A stretch of 64,000 bases of DNA from NCBI RefSeq assembly GCF_900091475.1, contig NZ_FMIB01000002.1, forward strand, positions 1,984,001 to 2,048,000, in the 5' to 3' direction. A program made the translations under genes and the position numbers. Positions 1-8,303 of the stretch are shown here, piece after piece (the stretch's first letter is position 1; every line of letters begins with the position of its first letter). The notes beneath the pieces were generated by a model. That model made no database searches. It had not been told where the DNA came from and saw nothing but the letters and a program-made list of their open reading frames with translations. The stretch comes from Micromonospora chersina (GTDB lineage: Bacteria > Actinomycetota > Actinomycetes > Mycobacteriales > Micromonosporaceae).

Positions 1-317
1 TCCTGGAGGCGGCGCTGGCCCAGTCGGGGCTGGCCGCGGAGCGGGTGGTGTTCGTCGGCGACTCGGTCTGGGACGTGGCCGCCGCCGGCAAGCTGGACGT
101 TCCCTGCATCGGTCTCACCTGCGGCGGCACCAGCCGCGGCGAGCTGGCGGGCTCGGGCGCGGTGGCGGTCTACGACGACCCGGCCACCCTGCTGGACGGG
201 CTCGCCGACAGCGCGATCGCCGCCCTCACCGACCCGACGAGGTCGGTTCGCGCCCCGCGCCGGGCCGGCGACACGGTGACCGGTCCCACCGGGGAGAAGA
301 CGGACACCGAGGCATAG
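1..317 (+). CDS. HAD-family phosphatase, C-terminal part (5' end outside window)
   Basis: The gene is already open at base 3 and ends at a TAG, so only about 104 C-terminal residues are present. The visible part contains VVFVGDSVWDVAAAG, which matches HAD motif IV (GDSxxD, Mg2+-binding aspartates), followed by a GLTCGGTSRGEL stretch and a DDPATLLDGL end. This is the usual end of phosphoglycolate-phosphatase-like HAD hydrolases, where the residues after motif IV fold back on the Rossmann core. The nucleophile motif DxD lies outside the window, so activity and substrate cannot be judged. The last ~25 residues are polar and look like a disordered tail. Confidence 0.8.
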   Translation, partial: LEAALAQSGLAAERVVFVGDSVWDVAAAGKLDVPCIGLTCGGTSRGELAGSGAVAVYDDPATLLDGLADSAIAALTDPTRSVRAPRRAGDTVTGPTGEKTDTEA

Positions 318-382
318 CGCGCCTCCCCACGGGGCACAGGTGACCACCTGCCCGAGCCGCGGGCGGCGCGAAGGGTGGTGCT

Positions 383-1678
383 GTGGAACCGGTCGATGTC
401 GCGTTCGCGCTGGTGGGCGTCGGTGCGCTGCTGGCGGGGATCCTGCCCCGGCTGCTGGAACGCCGGCCGCTGTCGATGCCGATCGCGTTCCTCGGCCTCG
501 GCATGCTTGTCTTCCTGCTGCCCACCGGGCTGCCCACCCCGGACCCGCTGCGCTGGCCGGAGCTGGCCACCCATCTCACCGAGATCGGCGTGATCGTCGC
601 GCTGATGGGCGCCGGCCTCAAGATCGACCGGCCGTTGAGCTGGGCCCGCTGGTCGTCGACCTGGCGGCTGCTGGCCGTCGCCATGCCGCTGTGCATCGCC
701 GCGGTGGCGCTGCTCGGCTGGTGGTGGGCCGGCCTGGTGCCGGCCGCCGCGCTGCTGCTGGGCGCCGCGCTCGCGCCGACGGACCCGGTGCTCGCCTCCG
801 ACGTGCAGGTGGGCGAGCCGACCGACGTGGAGGACTCGGAGGACGAGGTGCGCTTCGCGCTCACCTCCGAGGCCGGGCTGAACGACGGCCTGGCCTTCCC
901 CTTCGTGTACGCGGCCATCGCGATCGCCACCACCAGCCTCGCCCCGGCGGACTGGCTGGCCCACTGGCTCGCCGTCGACGTGCTCTACAAGCTCGCCGTC
1001 GGGGTGGGCGGTGGGCTGCTCGTCGGCTGGCTGCTCGGCAAGCTGTTCTTCCGGGCCCCGAGCGAGCTGCGGCTGGCCCGGCACTCCGAGGGCTTCCTGG
1101 CCCTCGCCGCGACCTTCCTGGCGTACGGGCTGGTCGAGGTGGTCGGCGGCTACGGCTTCCTGGCCGTGTTCGTGGCCGCCCGGGCGATCCGGGCCGCCGA
1201 GCGCACCCACGAGTTCCACTCCGTGCTGCACGACTTCGCCGAGCAGGTGGAGCGGCTGCTCACCGTGCTGTTGCTGCTGCTCTTCGGCGGCGCGGTGATC
1301 GGCGGCCTGCTCGCCCCGCTGACCTGGCCGGCGGCCCTCGTCGGGCTCGCCCTGGTCTTCGTGATCCGGCCGCTGGCCGGCTGGCTGTCGCTGCGCGGCG
1401 CGCCGGGCCGCCCGGCCGAGCACTGGGTGATCTCGCTGTTCGGCATCCGCGGCGTCGGCTCCTTCTACTACCTGGCGTACGCCACCAGCAAGACGGAGTT
1501 CCCCCAGGCGGATCTGGTCTGGGCCACGGTCGGCCTGGTCGTGGTGGTCTCGGTGGTGGTGCACGGGATCGCGGCCACGCCGGTCATGCAGCTGCTGGAC
1601 CGGGCGGGCGAGCGGACCCGGGACGCCTCAGAGCGTGGCCGGGCGGACGAACCCGCCCTGGACGGCGTCCGGGGCTGA
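383..1678 (+). CDS. Cation:proton antiporter (CPA superfamily, Na+/H+ exchanger)
   Basis: This 431-residue protein has about 12 hydrophobic segments and should be an inner-membrane exchanger of Na+ or K+ for H+. Two family signatures are visible: APTDPVLASD (about residues 131-140, the ion-binding TDP) and TSEAGLNDG (161-169, with the acidic residue and Asn-Asp). An acidic loop, DVEDSEDE, lies between them. The GTG start is preceded by AAGGGTGG. There is no long cytoplasmic C-terminal regulatory domain; the protein ends in a short charged tail. Its last 51 bases overlap the 3' end of the convergent regulator gene. Substrate ion is not predictable from sequence alone. Confidence 0.85.
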   Translation: MEPVDVAFALVGVGALLAGILPRLLERRPLSMPIAFLGLGMLVFLLPTGLPTPDPLRWPELATHLTEIGVIVALMGAGLKIDRPLSWARWSSTWRLLAVAMPLCIAAVALLGWWWAGLVPAAALLLGAALAPTDPVLASDVQVGEPTDVEDSEDEVRFALTSEAGLNDGLAFPFVYAAIAIATTSLAPADWLAHWLAVDVLYKLAVGVGGGLLVGWLLGKLFFRAPSELRLARHSEGFLALAATFLAYGLVEVVGGYGFLAVFVAARAIRAAERTHEFHSVLHDFAEQVERLLTVLLLLLFGGAVIGGLLAPLTWPAALVGLALVFVIRPLAGWLSLRGAPGRPAEHWVISLFGIRGVGSFYYLAYATSKTEFPQADLVWATVGLVVVVSVVVHGIAATPVMQLLDRAGERTRDASERGRADEPALDGVRG

Positions 1679-2683
1679 CCGCGGCGCCGGCACCCGGGCG
1701 ACCGGCAGCTCCAGGCGCAGCCGCACGGTGGTCACCCCGGCGGCGACGTGCACGTCCACGAGGTCGCAGAGCCGGTGCACCAGCAGCAACCCGCGGCCGC
1801 GCACGCTGCCCACCGGCGGCGGGATCCGGCCGGCCAGCGGGTCGGCCAGCTCACCGGGGCCGCTCACCTCGCAGACCAGCTCGCCCGCGGCCACCCAGCA
1901 CCGCGCGACGGCCGGTCCGGTGCCGTGGCTGAGCGCGTTGGAGGCCAGCTCGGTGACGGCGATCCGCAGGTCGTCGACCCGTTCCTCGGCGAGGCCGGCG
2001 GCCTCGGCGACGGAGGCGACCGCCGCGCGCAGCGCCGCGAGGCCCTCCGGCCGGACCGGCTCGGTGAGCGCGCCCCCGGGCGGCGGGGGCAGCGGGCGGA
2101 CCAGCCGGCGCAGCACCGCCAGGGGCGGCCGGTAGTCGACGCTGGGCCGGGCCACTCCCCCGCTGACCAGCCAGGGATGGGTTTGGGCGACGTCGCCCAC
2201 CGTGCCGGCCGGCAGCCGGGACCGGTCGAACAGGCACCGCGCGGTGAGCGGCTGGTCGGCCAGGCCGAGGTTGATGATCGCTTCGTGCTCGACGCAGTGC
2301 CGGTACGCGGCCGGCCGCCGGCCGGGCCAGAGCGACTCGCCGATCACGCGGACCCGGCGGCCGGGAAAGCGGTGCACCAGAGCACGCAGCGTGGCGGCGA
2401 CGATGGTCGCCGGGTTCCGCCCGATCAGCGCCATGTCGGCCAGTTCGACGCCGTCGAGCGGGTCGAGCAGCGGCCGCACCAGGTGCAGCCGGTCGGTCGG
2501 CACGGCGACCAGCACCGGCTCACCGGCGGCCCGGCCGGCCTCGACGAACTCCTCGACGGCGGCGCGGTAGTCCCGGTCGTCGGCGTAGAACAGCGCGTCG
2601 TGGCGCAGCCCACCCTGCGGGAACGGCGACCGGTCACCCTCGGTCGCGCCGCTCCCCGGCCGACCGCCGGCACCGTTCACCAC
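1628..2683 (-). CDS. MEDS-domain plus HATPase anti-sigma-like regulator
   Basis: The 351-residue product has two parts. The N-terminal half begins GLRHDALFYADDRDY and matches the MEDS/DcmR sensory domain. The C-terminal half is a GHKL ATPase of the RsbW type, with the N-box ELASNALSHG and the G-box GRGLLLVHRL. Proteins of this build are annotated as anti-sigma factor RsbA-family regulators and bind a SigB/SigF-type sigma factor or an anti-anti-sigma factor. I chose the GTG at 2683 because GGAGG ends 7 nt upstream. A GGGTAT hexamer at 2711-2706 resembles a stress-sigma -10 element, but no clear -35 is visible. A SigF-like factor is encoded at 12260; pairing the two is inference. Confidence 0.75.
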   Translation of the reverse strand: MVNGAGGRPGSGATEGDRSPFPQGGLRHDALFYADDRDYRAAVEEFVEAGRAAGEPVLVAVPTDRLHLVRPLLDPLDGVELADMALIGRNPATIVAATLRALVHRFPGRRVRVIGESLWPGRRPAAYRHCVEHEAIINLGLADQPLTARCLFDRSRLPAGTVGDVAQTHPWLVSGGVARPSVDYRPPLAVLRRLVRPLPPPPGGALTEPVRPEGLAALRAAVASVAEAAGLAEERVDDLRIAVTELASNALSHGTGPAVARCWVAAGELVCEVSGPGELADPLAGRIPPPVGSVRGRGLLLVHRLCDLVDVHVAAGVTTVRLRLELPVARVPAPRSAPDAVQGGFVRPATL

Positions 2684-2746
2684 CTGTACACCTCCGCGAC
2701 GAAGAATACCCGTGGGTGACGAGCCGCATTCGCGCAGTGGCACGGG

Positions 2747-3712
2747 TCAGCCACGGTCCGCGAGGAGCCGGGCGGCGAGGGCACGGCCCAGTTCGCGGCC
2801 GGAGCGCCAGGCGCCCTGCACCCGGGGCCGCCCGAACGCGTCGCCGGCCACGCCGATCCCGTCGTCGTCCAGGTGGTAGGCGCCGCCACCGGCGGCCGGC
2901 TTCGCGTACGTCCAGCGGTGCACGTGGGTCAGCTCGGCCGGCTCGGGCAGGCCGAACAGGTCGCGGACGGCCTGCTCGACGGCCGGTCCGGCGGCGGTGG
3001 GCTGGAGCAGGTGCCCGGTGGCGAACTCGGGGGTGGTGTGCGCCACCAGCACGGGGGCGCGGTCGCCGCGCCGGTCGCCGTCGTCGCAGACCACGCTGAG
3101 CACCGGGTGCCCGTTGACGAACGCGCCCCGGAAGTCCGGCCAGCGGCGTGCCGGGAAGCGCAGCACGGCGGCCAGCGCGGGCGACCAGCGCTGGGCCGCC
3201 ACCGCCCGGGTGGCCGCCTCCAGCGCGGGGTCGAGCAGCAGGGCGGCCTGCGGGCCCGGCATGGCGAGCACGACCGCCTCGGCGGCCCGCCCGTCCACCC
3301 GGGGCCCCGGCTCGACCGTCATGACCAGCCGGTTGTGCGTCACCGGCAGGTCAGCGGCCAGGTGCTCCACCAGCGAGCGGAGCCCGCGCGGGGCGGCCCA
3401 CCGCATCGGCCCGGCCACCTCCTCGCGCCCCCGCGGCCCGTAGGAGACAAGCGTGTCGGTCCACTCCCGGGCCAGGCCGGCGGCGCGCCACCGGTCGACC
3501 ACGGCCGCGAAGTCGGGGTCGTCGACGGTGAACCAGGCGGCGCCCAGATCGGCGGGGCGGCCCTCGAAGCGCTTGCTGGCCATGCGCCCGCCGGTCACCC
3601 GGGCCCGTTCCCGGATCTCCACCGGGATGCCGGCCCGGGCCAGCTCGGCGGCGCACGCCACTCCGGCGATGCCCGCGCCGACCACCACCACACCCGCCCG
3701 GTCCGCACCCAC
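2747..3712 (-). CDS. FAD/NAD(P)-dependent amine-oxidase-like oxidoreductase (renalase-like)
   Basis: The protein is about 321 residues. It opens with a Rossmann FAD-binding motif, VVVVGAGIAGVACAAELARAG, within the first 30 residues, followed by the ERARVTGGRMASKR stretch typical of renalase-like flavoproteins. The C-terminus has GIGVAGDAFGRPRVQGAW, the second FAD-contact motif (GD) of this family. It should be a soluble oxidase or dehydrogenase; the substrate is unknown. The start is assigned to GTG 3712 because the Rossmann fold begins about 10 residues later, but no strong ribosome binding site is seen. It lies 63 bp upstream of the MEDS regulator on the same strand, so the two may be co-transcribed. 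Confidence 0.8.
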   Translation of the reverse strand: MGADRAGVVVVGAGIAGVACAAELARAGIPVEIRERARVTGGRMASKRFEGRPADLGAAWFTVDDPDFAAVVDRWRAAGLAREWTDTLVSYGPRGREEVAGPMRWAAPRGLRSLVEHLAADLPVTHNRLVMTVEPGPRVDGRAAEAVVLAMPGPQAALLLDPALEAATRAVAAQRWSPALAAVLRFPARRWPDFRGAFVNGHPVLSVVCDDGDRRGDRAPVLVAHTTPEFATGHLLQPTAAGPAVEQAVRDLFGLPEPAELTHVHRWTYAKPAAGGGAYHLDDDGIGVAGDAFGRPRVQGAWRSGRELGRALAARLLADRG

Positions 3713-3794
3713 GTCAATGATCGTAGGCGGGGACCGGCATGAAGGCCGGGTGACGGGGGTAGTGGTACACCTGTTCGAAGGAGAGGTGATCACC

Positions 3795-4019
3795 ATGGTC
3801 GACCGCAGCAACGGCAGCAGGGACGCCGTCAACCCGGATGCCGCCGTCAAGGACCCGGACGACTGGGTCACCGGCGACGAGCCGCCGACCGCCGCGCAGG
3901 AGTCGTACCTGCACACCCTGGCCCGCGAGGCGGGCGAGGAGGTGCCGGACGGGCTGACGAAGGCCGAGGCGTCCCGCCGGATCGACGAACTCCAGGCGGA
4001 GACCGGCCGGGGCCGGTGA
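3795..4019 (+). CDS. DUF3072-type small conserved protein
   Basis: This 74-residue acidic protein has the core PPTAAQESYLHTLAREAGEE and a C-terminal KAEASRRIDELQAETGR. That arrangement (a TxxQ-YL helix followed by a helix ending in RIDELQ) matches the actinobacterial DUF3072 family, which has no known function. The ATG at 3795 is preceded by AAGGAGAGG with 8 nt spacing. It is transcribed divergently from the flavoprotein gene and converges on the phosphoesterase gene with only 1 bp between them. Assignment to the DUF is from memory of the motif. Confidence 0.75.
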   Translation: MVDRSNGSRDAVNPDAAVKDPDDWVTGDEPPTAAQESYLHTLAREAGEEVPDGLTKAEASRRIDELQAETGRGR

Positions 4020-4020
4020 G

Positions 4021-4521
4021 TCAGCGCGGGGGCAGGCGGTGCAGCTCGACCCGGTCGAGCCGCCCCGCCGCCACCCGCGCGGTCAGGTAGGTGGCGTGCG
4101 GCTGGGCCCGCCGGTCGGTGGGTGAGCCGGGGTTGAGCAGCCGCAGGCCGCCCGGCGCCACGCTGTCCCACGGGATGTGGGAGTGCCCGAAGACCAGCAG
4201 GTCGCAGTCGCCGAAGGCGGCGGCGCACCGCTCCTCCCGGCGGGTCTTCGGCCCGGTCTCGTGCACCACGGCGACCCGCAGCCCGTCCAGCTCGACCCGG
4301 GCCACCTCCGGCAGGCGGGCGCGCAGCGACGGCCCGTCGTTGTTGCCGTACACCCCGACCAGCCGGCGGGACCGCGCCGTCAGGTCGTCCAGCAGGGACA
4401 CGTCCACCCAGTCGCCGGCGTGCACCACCACGTCGGCGGCCTCGACCGCCGCCCAGAGCGGCGCCGGCAGGTCCCGCGCCCGCTTCGGCACGTGCGTGTC
4501 GGCCATGATGACCAGTTCCAT
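4021..4521 (-). CDS. YfcE/MJ0936-family metallophosphoesterase
   Basis: This 166-residue enzyme contains the complete calcineurin-like metal-binding set in order: MADTH (D-x-H) near residue 8, HAGDW near 35, GNND near 60, then a conserved histidine in VVHETG and FGHSH near 115. It therefore should be a cytoplasmic, dinuclear-metal phosphodiesterase of the small YfcE/MJ0936 type, typically active on model phosphodiesters in vitro. The physiological substrate is unknown. It is full length for the family. The start ATG follows a GGGGG tract. It converges on the DUF3072 gene and may share transcription with the GH15 gene upstream (42 bp gap). Confidence 0.85.
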   Translation of the reverse strand: MELVIMADTHVPKRARDLPAPLWAAVEAADVVVHAGDWVDVSLLDDLTARSRRLVGVYGNNDGPSLRARLPEVARVELDGLRVAVVHETGPKTRREERCAAAFGDCDLLVFGHSHIPWDSVAPGGLRLLNPGSPTDRRAQPHATYLTARVAAGRLDRVELHRLPPR

Positions 4522-4563
4522 CCCCCGATCCTGCCCGCCACCGTGGCCCGCTGTCGCGCCGGC

Positions 4564-6348
4564 TCAGACCCCGCGCCGCTCAGCGACCGCGGTGATCCGG
4601 CCCGCCGCGTTGATCAGGCCGATGTGCGAGAAGGCCTGCGGGAAGTTGCCGAGCTGCTCGCCGGTCGCCGGGTCGATCTGCTCGGCGTACAGGCCGAGAT
4701 CGTTGGCCCGGGCCGCGAGTTGCGCGAACAGCCGCCGGGCCCGGTCCAGCTCGCCGGCCTCGGCCAGGCAGCCGGCCAGCCAGAACGAGCAGAGCACGAA
4801 GCCCGCCGGGTCGCCGTCCCACCGGCGCAGCAGGCCGTCGTGGGACAGCCGACGCGCGAGCAGGTCGATCGTGGCGCGCATCCGGGGGTCGTCGGCGGGC
4901 AGGAAGCCCACCAGCGGCATGATCAGCACCGAGGCGTCCAGCTCGTCGGAGCCGAACACGCCGGTGTACGCCCCGACCCGCTCGTTCCAGCCGAGGCGGA
5001 GCACCTCCGCGCGCACCTCGTCGCGGGCGGCCGCCCAGCGCGCCACGTCGGCGGGTCCGCCGATCCGGGGCCCGAACCGGACGGCCCGGTCCAGCGCCGT
5101 CCAGCACTGCACCTTGGACGACAGGTAGTGCCGCTCGGTGTCACGCGTCTCCCACATCCCGGCGTCGGGCCGGCGCCACTCCCGCGCCGCCTGGTCGGCG
5201 AGGGCGTGCAGGAGGTGCCGCACGTCGGCCGACATGGGGTCGAGGTAGTGGCGCATCAGCCAGGCGGCGTCGAGGACCTCGCCCAGCACGTCGGCCTGCC
5301 GCTGCCGCCAGGCGTCGTTGCCGATGAGGACCGGCCGGCTGCCGGCGTACCCGGCGAGGTGGTCGAGGCGGTGCTCGGTGAGGTCCCGCTCGCCCTCGAC
5401 CCCGTACATGATCGGCACCGCCTCGTCGCCGATCCGGCCCATCGCCCGGGCCACCCAGCTGAACTGCCGGTCGGCCTCGTCGGGGCAGGCGGCCAGCCAG
5501 AGGGCCTGGAGGGTGAGGCTGAAGTCGCGCAGCCAGACGAAGCGGTAGTCGTAGTTGCGGTCCCCGCCCAGCTTCTCGGGCAGCGAGGTGGTGGCCGCCG
5601 CCACCACCGCCCCGCTGGGCCCGTAGGTCATCCCCTGCACCACCATCGCGCTCCGGCGGACCAGGTCCCGGTAGAGCCCGTGGTATTCGTGCAGGTCGGC
5701 CCAGGACCGCCAGCCGGCGACGGTGTCGGCGAGCACCTGATCGGCGTCGGGCAACGCCGGCATGCCGCCCCGGTAGGTCGGGGCGTACCCGAGGGTGAAG
5801 TGGTGGGTGCTGCCGGCGCGGGCGGTGAACAGCCCGGACGCGCCGCCCTCGCCGCAGGTCAGCGGCACGTTGGCGCGCAGCTCGAGCCGACACGCGCCGG
5901 CCGTCGCCCCGACCACGCCGTCGGTGTCGGTGAGGTAGGCGCGGACCCGGCCGTACTCGAAGCGGGGCGCGTAGTCGACCCGCATCGGCACCTCGCCGGT
6001 GAGCCCCTCGACCACGCGGGCGAGCACCCCGGGCGACCGCAGCCCGACGTGGTGACCGCGCGCGCCGGGCTCCAGCGACAGGGCGTCGGTGACGGCCGCC
6101 GTCCCGGTCGCGGTGCGGAAGACGGTACGCAGCACGAGCGCGTCCTCCAGGTAGGACCGGGTGCTGGTGAACTCGCCCGCGGGCCGGATGCTCCAGTGGC
6201 CCGCGTCGTCGTCGAGCAGGCGCCCGAAGACCGACGGCGCGTCGAAGCGGGGCGGACACCACCAGTTCACCGAGCCGGCCCGGTCCACCAGGGCCGCGCT
6301 GTGCCCGTCGGCGAGGAAACCGTGCTCGCTGATCCGTCCGGTCCTCAC
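4564..6348 (-). CDS. Glycoside hydrolase family 15 (glucoamylase/trehalase-like)
   Basis: The 594-residue protein follows the bacterial GH15 layout. An N-terminal beta-sandwich of about 230 residues starts with HGFLADGHSAALVDRAGS and WWCPPRFD, and an (alpha/alpha)6 barrel follows. Family signatures in the barrel are YDYRFVWLRDFSLTL, PDAGMWETRD (probable general-acid Glu) and LYAEQIDPATGE with GNFPQAFSH (probable base region). It has no signal peptide, so it should act on a cytoplasmic alpha-glucan or trehalose; actinobacterial homologues include trehalases, but specificity cannot be read here. The GTG start has no clear Shine-Dalgarno, so translation may be leaderless or the start slightly different. 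Confidence 0.85.
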   Translation of the reverse strand: MRTGRISEHGFLADGHSAALVDRAGSVNWWCPPRFDAPSVFGRLLDDDAGHWSIRPAGEFTSTRSYLEDALVLRTVFRTATGTAAVTDALSLEPGARGHHVGLRSPGVLARVVEGLTGEVPMRVDYAPRFEYGRVRAYLTDTDGVVGATAGACRLELRANVPLTCGEGGASGLFTARAGSTHHFTLGYAPTYRGGMPALPDADQVLADTVAGWRSWADLHEYHGLYRDLVRRSAMVVQGMTYGPSGAVVAAATTSLPEKLGGDRNYDYRFVWLRDFSLTLQALWLAACPDEADRQFSWVARAMGRIGDEAVPIMYGVEGERDLTEHRLDHLAGYAGSRPVLIGNDAWRQRQADVLGEVLDAAWLMRHYLDPMSADVRHLLHALADQAAREWRRPDAGMWETRDTERHYLSSKVQCWTALDRAVRFGPRIGGPADVARWAAARDEVRAEVLRLGWNERVGAYTGVFGSDELDASVLIMPLVGFLPADDPRMRATIDLLARRLSHDGLLRRWDGDPAGFVLCSFWLAGCLAEAGELDRARRLFAQLAARANDLGLYAEQIDPATGEQLGNFPQAFSHIGLINAAGRITAVAERRGV

Positions 6349-6459
6349 GCGGTTGGCTACCCGGCCCGGCAGCCGCCATGCGTGCCGCCATCCGTCCGGG
6401 CCGGCGCGTTACCCACCGACGGCGGCGGGAACGCGGCGGGTTGACGAAGGAGGATGCTC

Positions 6460-7047
6460 ATGACCAGACCCTCGAGTCCGACCGCGGCCTGGCGGCCCGG
6501 CATGCCGGGCAGCGACAACCTCCCGTCCGGTCCCAGCGGTCGTCCGTTGCCACCGAGCGGGGACGGGCACGGGCCGCAGGCCGGCCCACCGACCGTCACG
6601 ATCGGGTCGTACCCGGACTATCCGTCCGCGCAGCGGGTGGTGGACTATCTTGCCGACAACCGGTTCCCGGTGGAACGGACCGCGATAGTGGGGACCAACC
6701 TCACCCTGGTCGAGACCGTGATGGGCCGGCTCACGACGGGCCGGGCCGCCCTGGTGGGCGCGGGCACGGGCGCCTGGTTCGGCCTGTTCATCGGGTTGCT
6801 CTTCGGCATCTTCACGGCGGGGAACTGGCTCGCGGTGATCCTGGTGGGCCTGGTGATCGGGGCGATCTGGGGCGCCGTGTTCGGCGCGGTCGCCCACGCC
6901 ATGACCGGGGGCCAACGGGACTTCACCTCGGCCAGTTCGCTGCGGGCCAGCCAGTACGCGGTCACGGTGGACGCGGACCTGGCCGAGCAGGCCCGGCAGT
7001 TGCTCGGCCGGATGCACCTGACGCCGACCGGCGCGACCGCCCGCTGA
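6460..7047 (+). CDS. General stress protein 17M-like membrane protein
   Basis: The protein is 195 residues. A proline/glycine-rich, probably disordered N-terminus of about 45 residues precedes a small alpha/beta domain, VTIGSYPDYPSAQRVVDYL, like that of general stress protein 17M. A glycine-zipper-like double hydrophobic hairpin comes next (about residues 90-150, with alternating G and bulky residues), and the protein ends with a second alpha/beta strand region, YAVTVDADLAEQARQLLG. ATG 6460 is preferred over ATG 6454 because AAGGAGG ends 6 nt before it. It is divergent from GH15. Control by a SigF-type sigma factor is likely for the family, but no convincing promoter is visible. Confidence 0.75.
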   Translation: MTRPSSPTAAWRPGMPGSDNLPSGPSGRPLPPSGDGHGPQAGPPTVTIGSYPDYPSAQRVVDYLADNRFPVERTAIVGTNLTLVETVMGRLTTGRAALVGAGTGAWFGLFIGLLFGIFTAGNWLAVILVGLVIGAIWGAVFGAVAHAMTGGQRDFTSASSLRASQYAVTVDADLAEQARQLLGRMHLTPTGATAR

Positions 7048-7059
7048 CCGGTCGATCCC

Positions 7060-7093
7060 GACGCCCCGGCGCGTTCCGTCGCGCCGGGGCGTC
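7060..7093. terminator. Bidirectional terminator hairpin
   Basis: A perfect 13-bp stem (GACGCCCCGGCGC with its complement) and an 8-nt loop lie between the convergent stress-protein and DUF1684 genes. There is no T-tract, which is common in high-GC actinobacteria. Confidence 0.75.
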
Positions 7094-7099
7094 ACCGCG

Positions 7100-7684
7100 T
7101 CAGTGGTAGGCCCGCTCGCCGGCGCGGATCGGGACGTCGACGCGGTTCTCGGGCGGGGCGAGGGGGCAGGCCCACCGGTCGTCGTAGGCGCAGCTCGGGT
7201 TGTAGAGGTAGTTGGCGTCGAGCCGGACGCGGTTGCCGGGCAGCACGGTGAGGCCGCGCCCGAAGGTGCCCTTCACCGTGTCGGTCAGGTAGCGCCCGCC
7301 CCCGTACGCCTCGGCGCCGCAGGTGGCGTCGCGCAGCGGGAGGAACAGCCCGCCCCCGTACGCCTCGATCCACCACAGGGTGAGCGGTCCCCAGGGCGTC
7401 TCGGCGACCGCGACCCGCCGGTACCGCACCACTCCGTCGGGGCCGCCGGTGTCGATGGTCTCGGTGCCGGAGGCCGGGCGCAGCGGCGCCTCGACCACGG
7501 CGGCCGGGTCGGGCGGGAACCAGCGCAGCCCGGTGAAGCCGGGCCGGTCGGCGGCCGGAAGCGGGCTGCTGGGGTGGCTGCGGAACAGCTCGTCCCGGGC
7601 GGCCCGGAAACCGGCCAGGTCGAGGTCGGAGAGGTAGAGCCGGGCCACCCGCTCCCGCCAGTCCTGCACGTCGAGATCGTCCAC
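7100..7684 (-). CDS. DUF1684-domain protein
   Basis: This 194-residue soluble protein ends with YNPSCAYDDRWACPLAPPEN, the strongly conserved DUF1684 signature (a Cys-x-Y-D and W-x-C-P-x-A-P-P-E-N block), followed by PIRAGE. Earlier the FPPDPA and KGTF segments fit the same family. The function of DUF1684 proteins is not established. The GTG start has GGAGG directly against it and AGGG about 7 nt upstream, so the exact start is uncertain by a few codons. It is divergent from the MarR gene, whose palindrome at 7779-7791 lies in the shared 126-bp interval. Confidence 0.8.
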   Translation of the reverse strand: MDDLDVQDWRERVARLYLSDLDLAGFRAARDELFRSHPSSPLPAADRPGFTGLRWFPPDPAAVVEAPLRPASGTETIDTGGPDGVVRYRRVAVAETPWGPLTLWWIEAYGGGLFLPLRDATCGAEAYGGGRYLTDTVKGTFGRGLTVLPGNRVRLDANYLYNPSCAYDDRWACPLAPPENRVDVPIRAGERAYH

Positions 7685-7778
7685 CCTCCGACCCTAGCCC
7701 GGGCGCTCGGTTCAGATTTCAATGGCCCCGCCGTCAAGCACCACTGTCGCGCGGCTCACAGGCGGGGCGAAGGACTTG

Positions 7779-7791
7779 TTTAAATTTTAAA
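7779..7791. promoter_or_regulatory. TTTAAATTTTAAA inverted repeat, likely MarR operator
   Basis: This AT-only 13-bp palindrome (TTTAAA-T-TTTAAA) ends 20 nt before the marR start, in an otherwise GC-rich interval. AT-rich inverted repeats of this size are typical MarR-family operators, so autorepression of the MarR-pirin operon is a reasonable inference. Confidence 0.6.
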
Positions 7792-7810
7792 TAGTGCTAC
7801 TGTCGTGGCC

Positions 7811-8293
7811 ATGACGGAGAGCCTGGACGCCGAGCGGATGGCCTGCTGGCGCGCGTACATCGAGGCGAGCCAGCGGCTGTTCACCCAGCTCGAGGACGAC
7901 CTGCGCGCCGACAGCGAGCTGACCTTCGCCGACTACCACGTGCTGGTGCTGCTCTCCGAGGCGCCCGGGCAGCGGCTGCGGATGGGTGAGCTGGCCGGCC
8001 GGCTGGTGTTCTCGCCGAGCCGGCTGACGTACCAGATCTCCTCGATGCGGAAGCGCGGCCTGGTGGCCCGGGAGTCGTGCCCGGACGACCGGCGCGGCAG
8101 CGAGGCGGTGCTCACCGCGGCCGGCCTGCTCGCCCTGCGCGAGGCCGCGCCGCACCACCTGCGCTCCGTGCGTACCCACCTGATGGACGACCTCGACGAC
8201 GCCGAGGTCGCCTGCCTCGCCCGGGTCTTCGAACGGCTCGGCCGGCGCCTGCGCGCCGACCGCGACGTGTCGTCCACCCCGGCCGACAAGTAA
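7811..8293 (+). CDS. MarR-family transcriptional regulator
   Basis: The 160-residue protein carries a winged helix-turn-helix. LRMGELAGRLVFSPSRLTYQISSMRKRGLV is the recognition helix region (given here only as its boundaries, about residues 57-87), followed by the wing DDRRGSEAVLT. N-terminal and C-terminal helices form the usual MarR dimer interface. It should repress the downstream pirin gene, 10 bp away on the same strand, and release DNA on binding a small ligand or on oxidation. No conserved sensing cysteine pair stands out. ATG 7811 is chosen; an in-frame GTG lies 6 nt upstream. Confidence 0.88.
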   Translation: MTESLDAERMACWRAYIEASQRLFTQLEDDLRADSELTFADYHVLVLLSEAPGQRLRMGELAGRLVFSPSRLTYQISSMRKRGLVARESCPDDRRGSEAVLTAAGLLALREAAPHHLRSVRTHLMDDLDDAEVACLARVFERLGRRLRADRDVSSTPADK

Positions 8294-8303
8294 GGAGCCC
8301 GAG

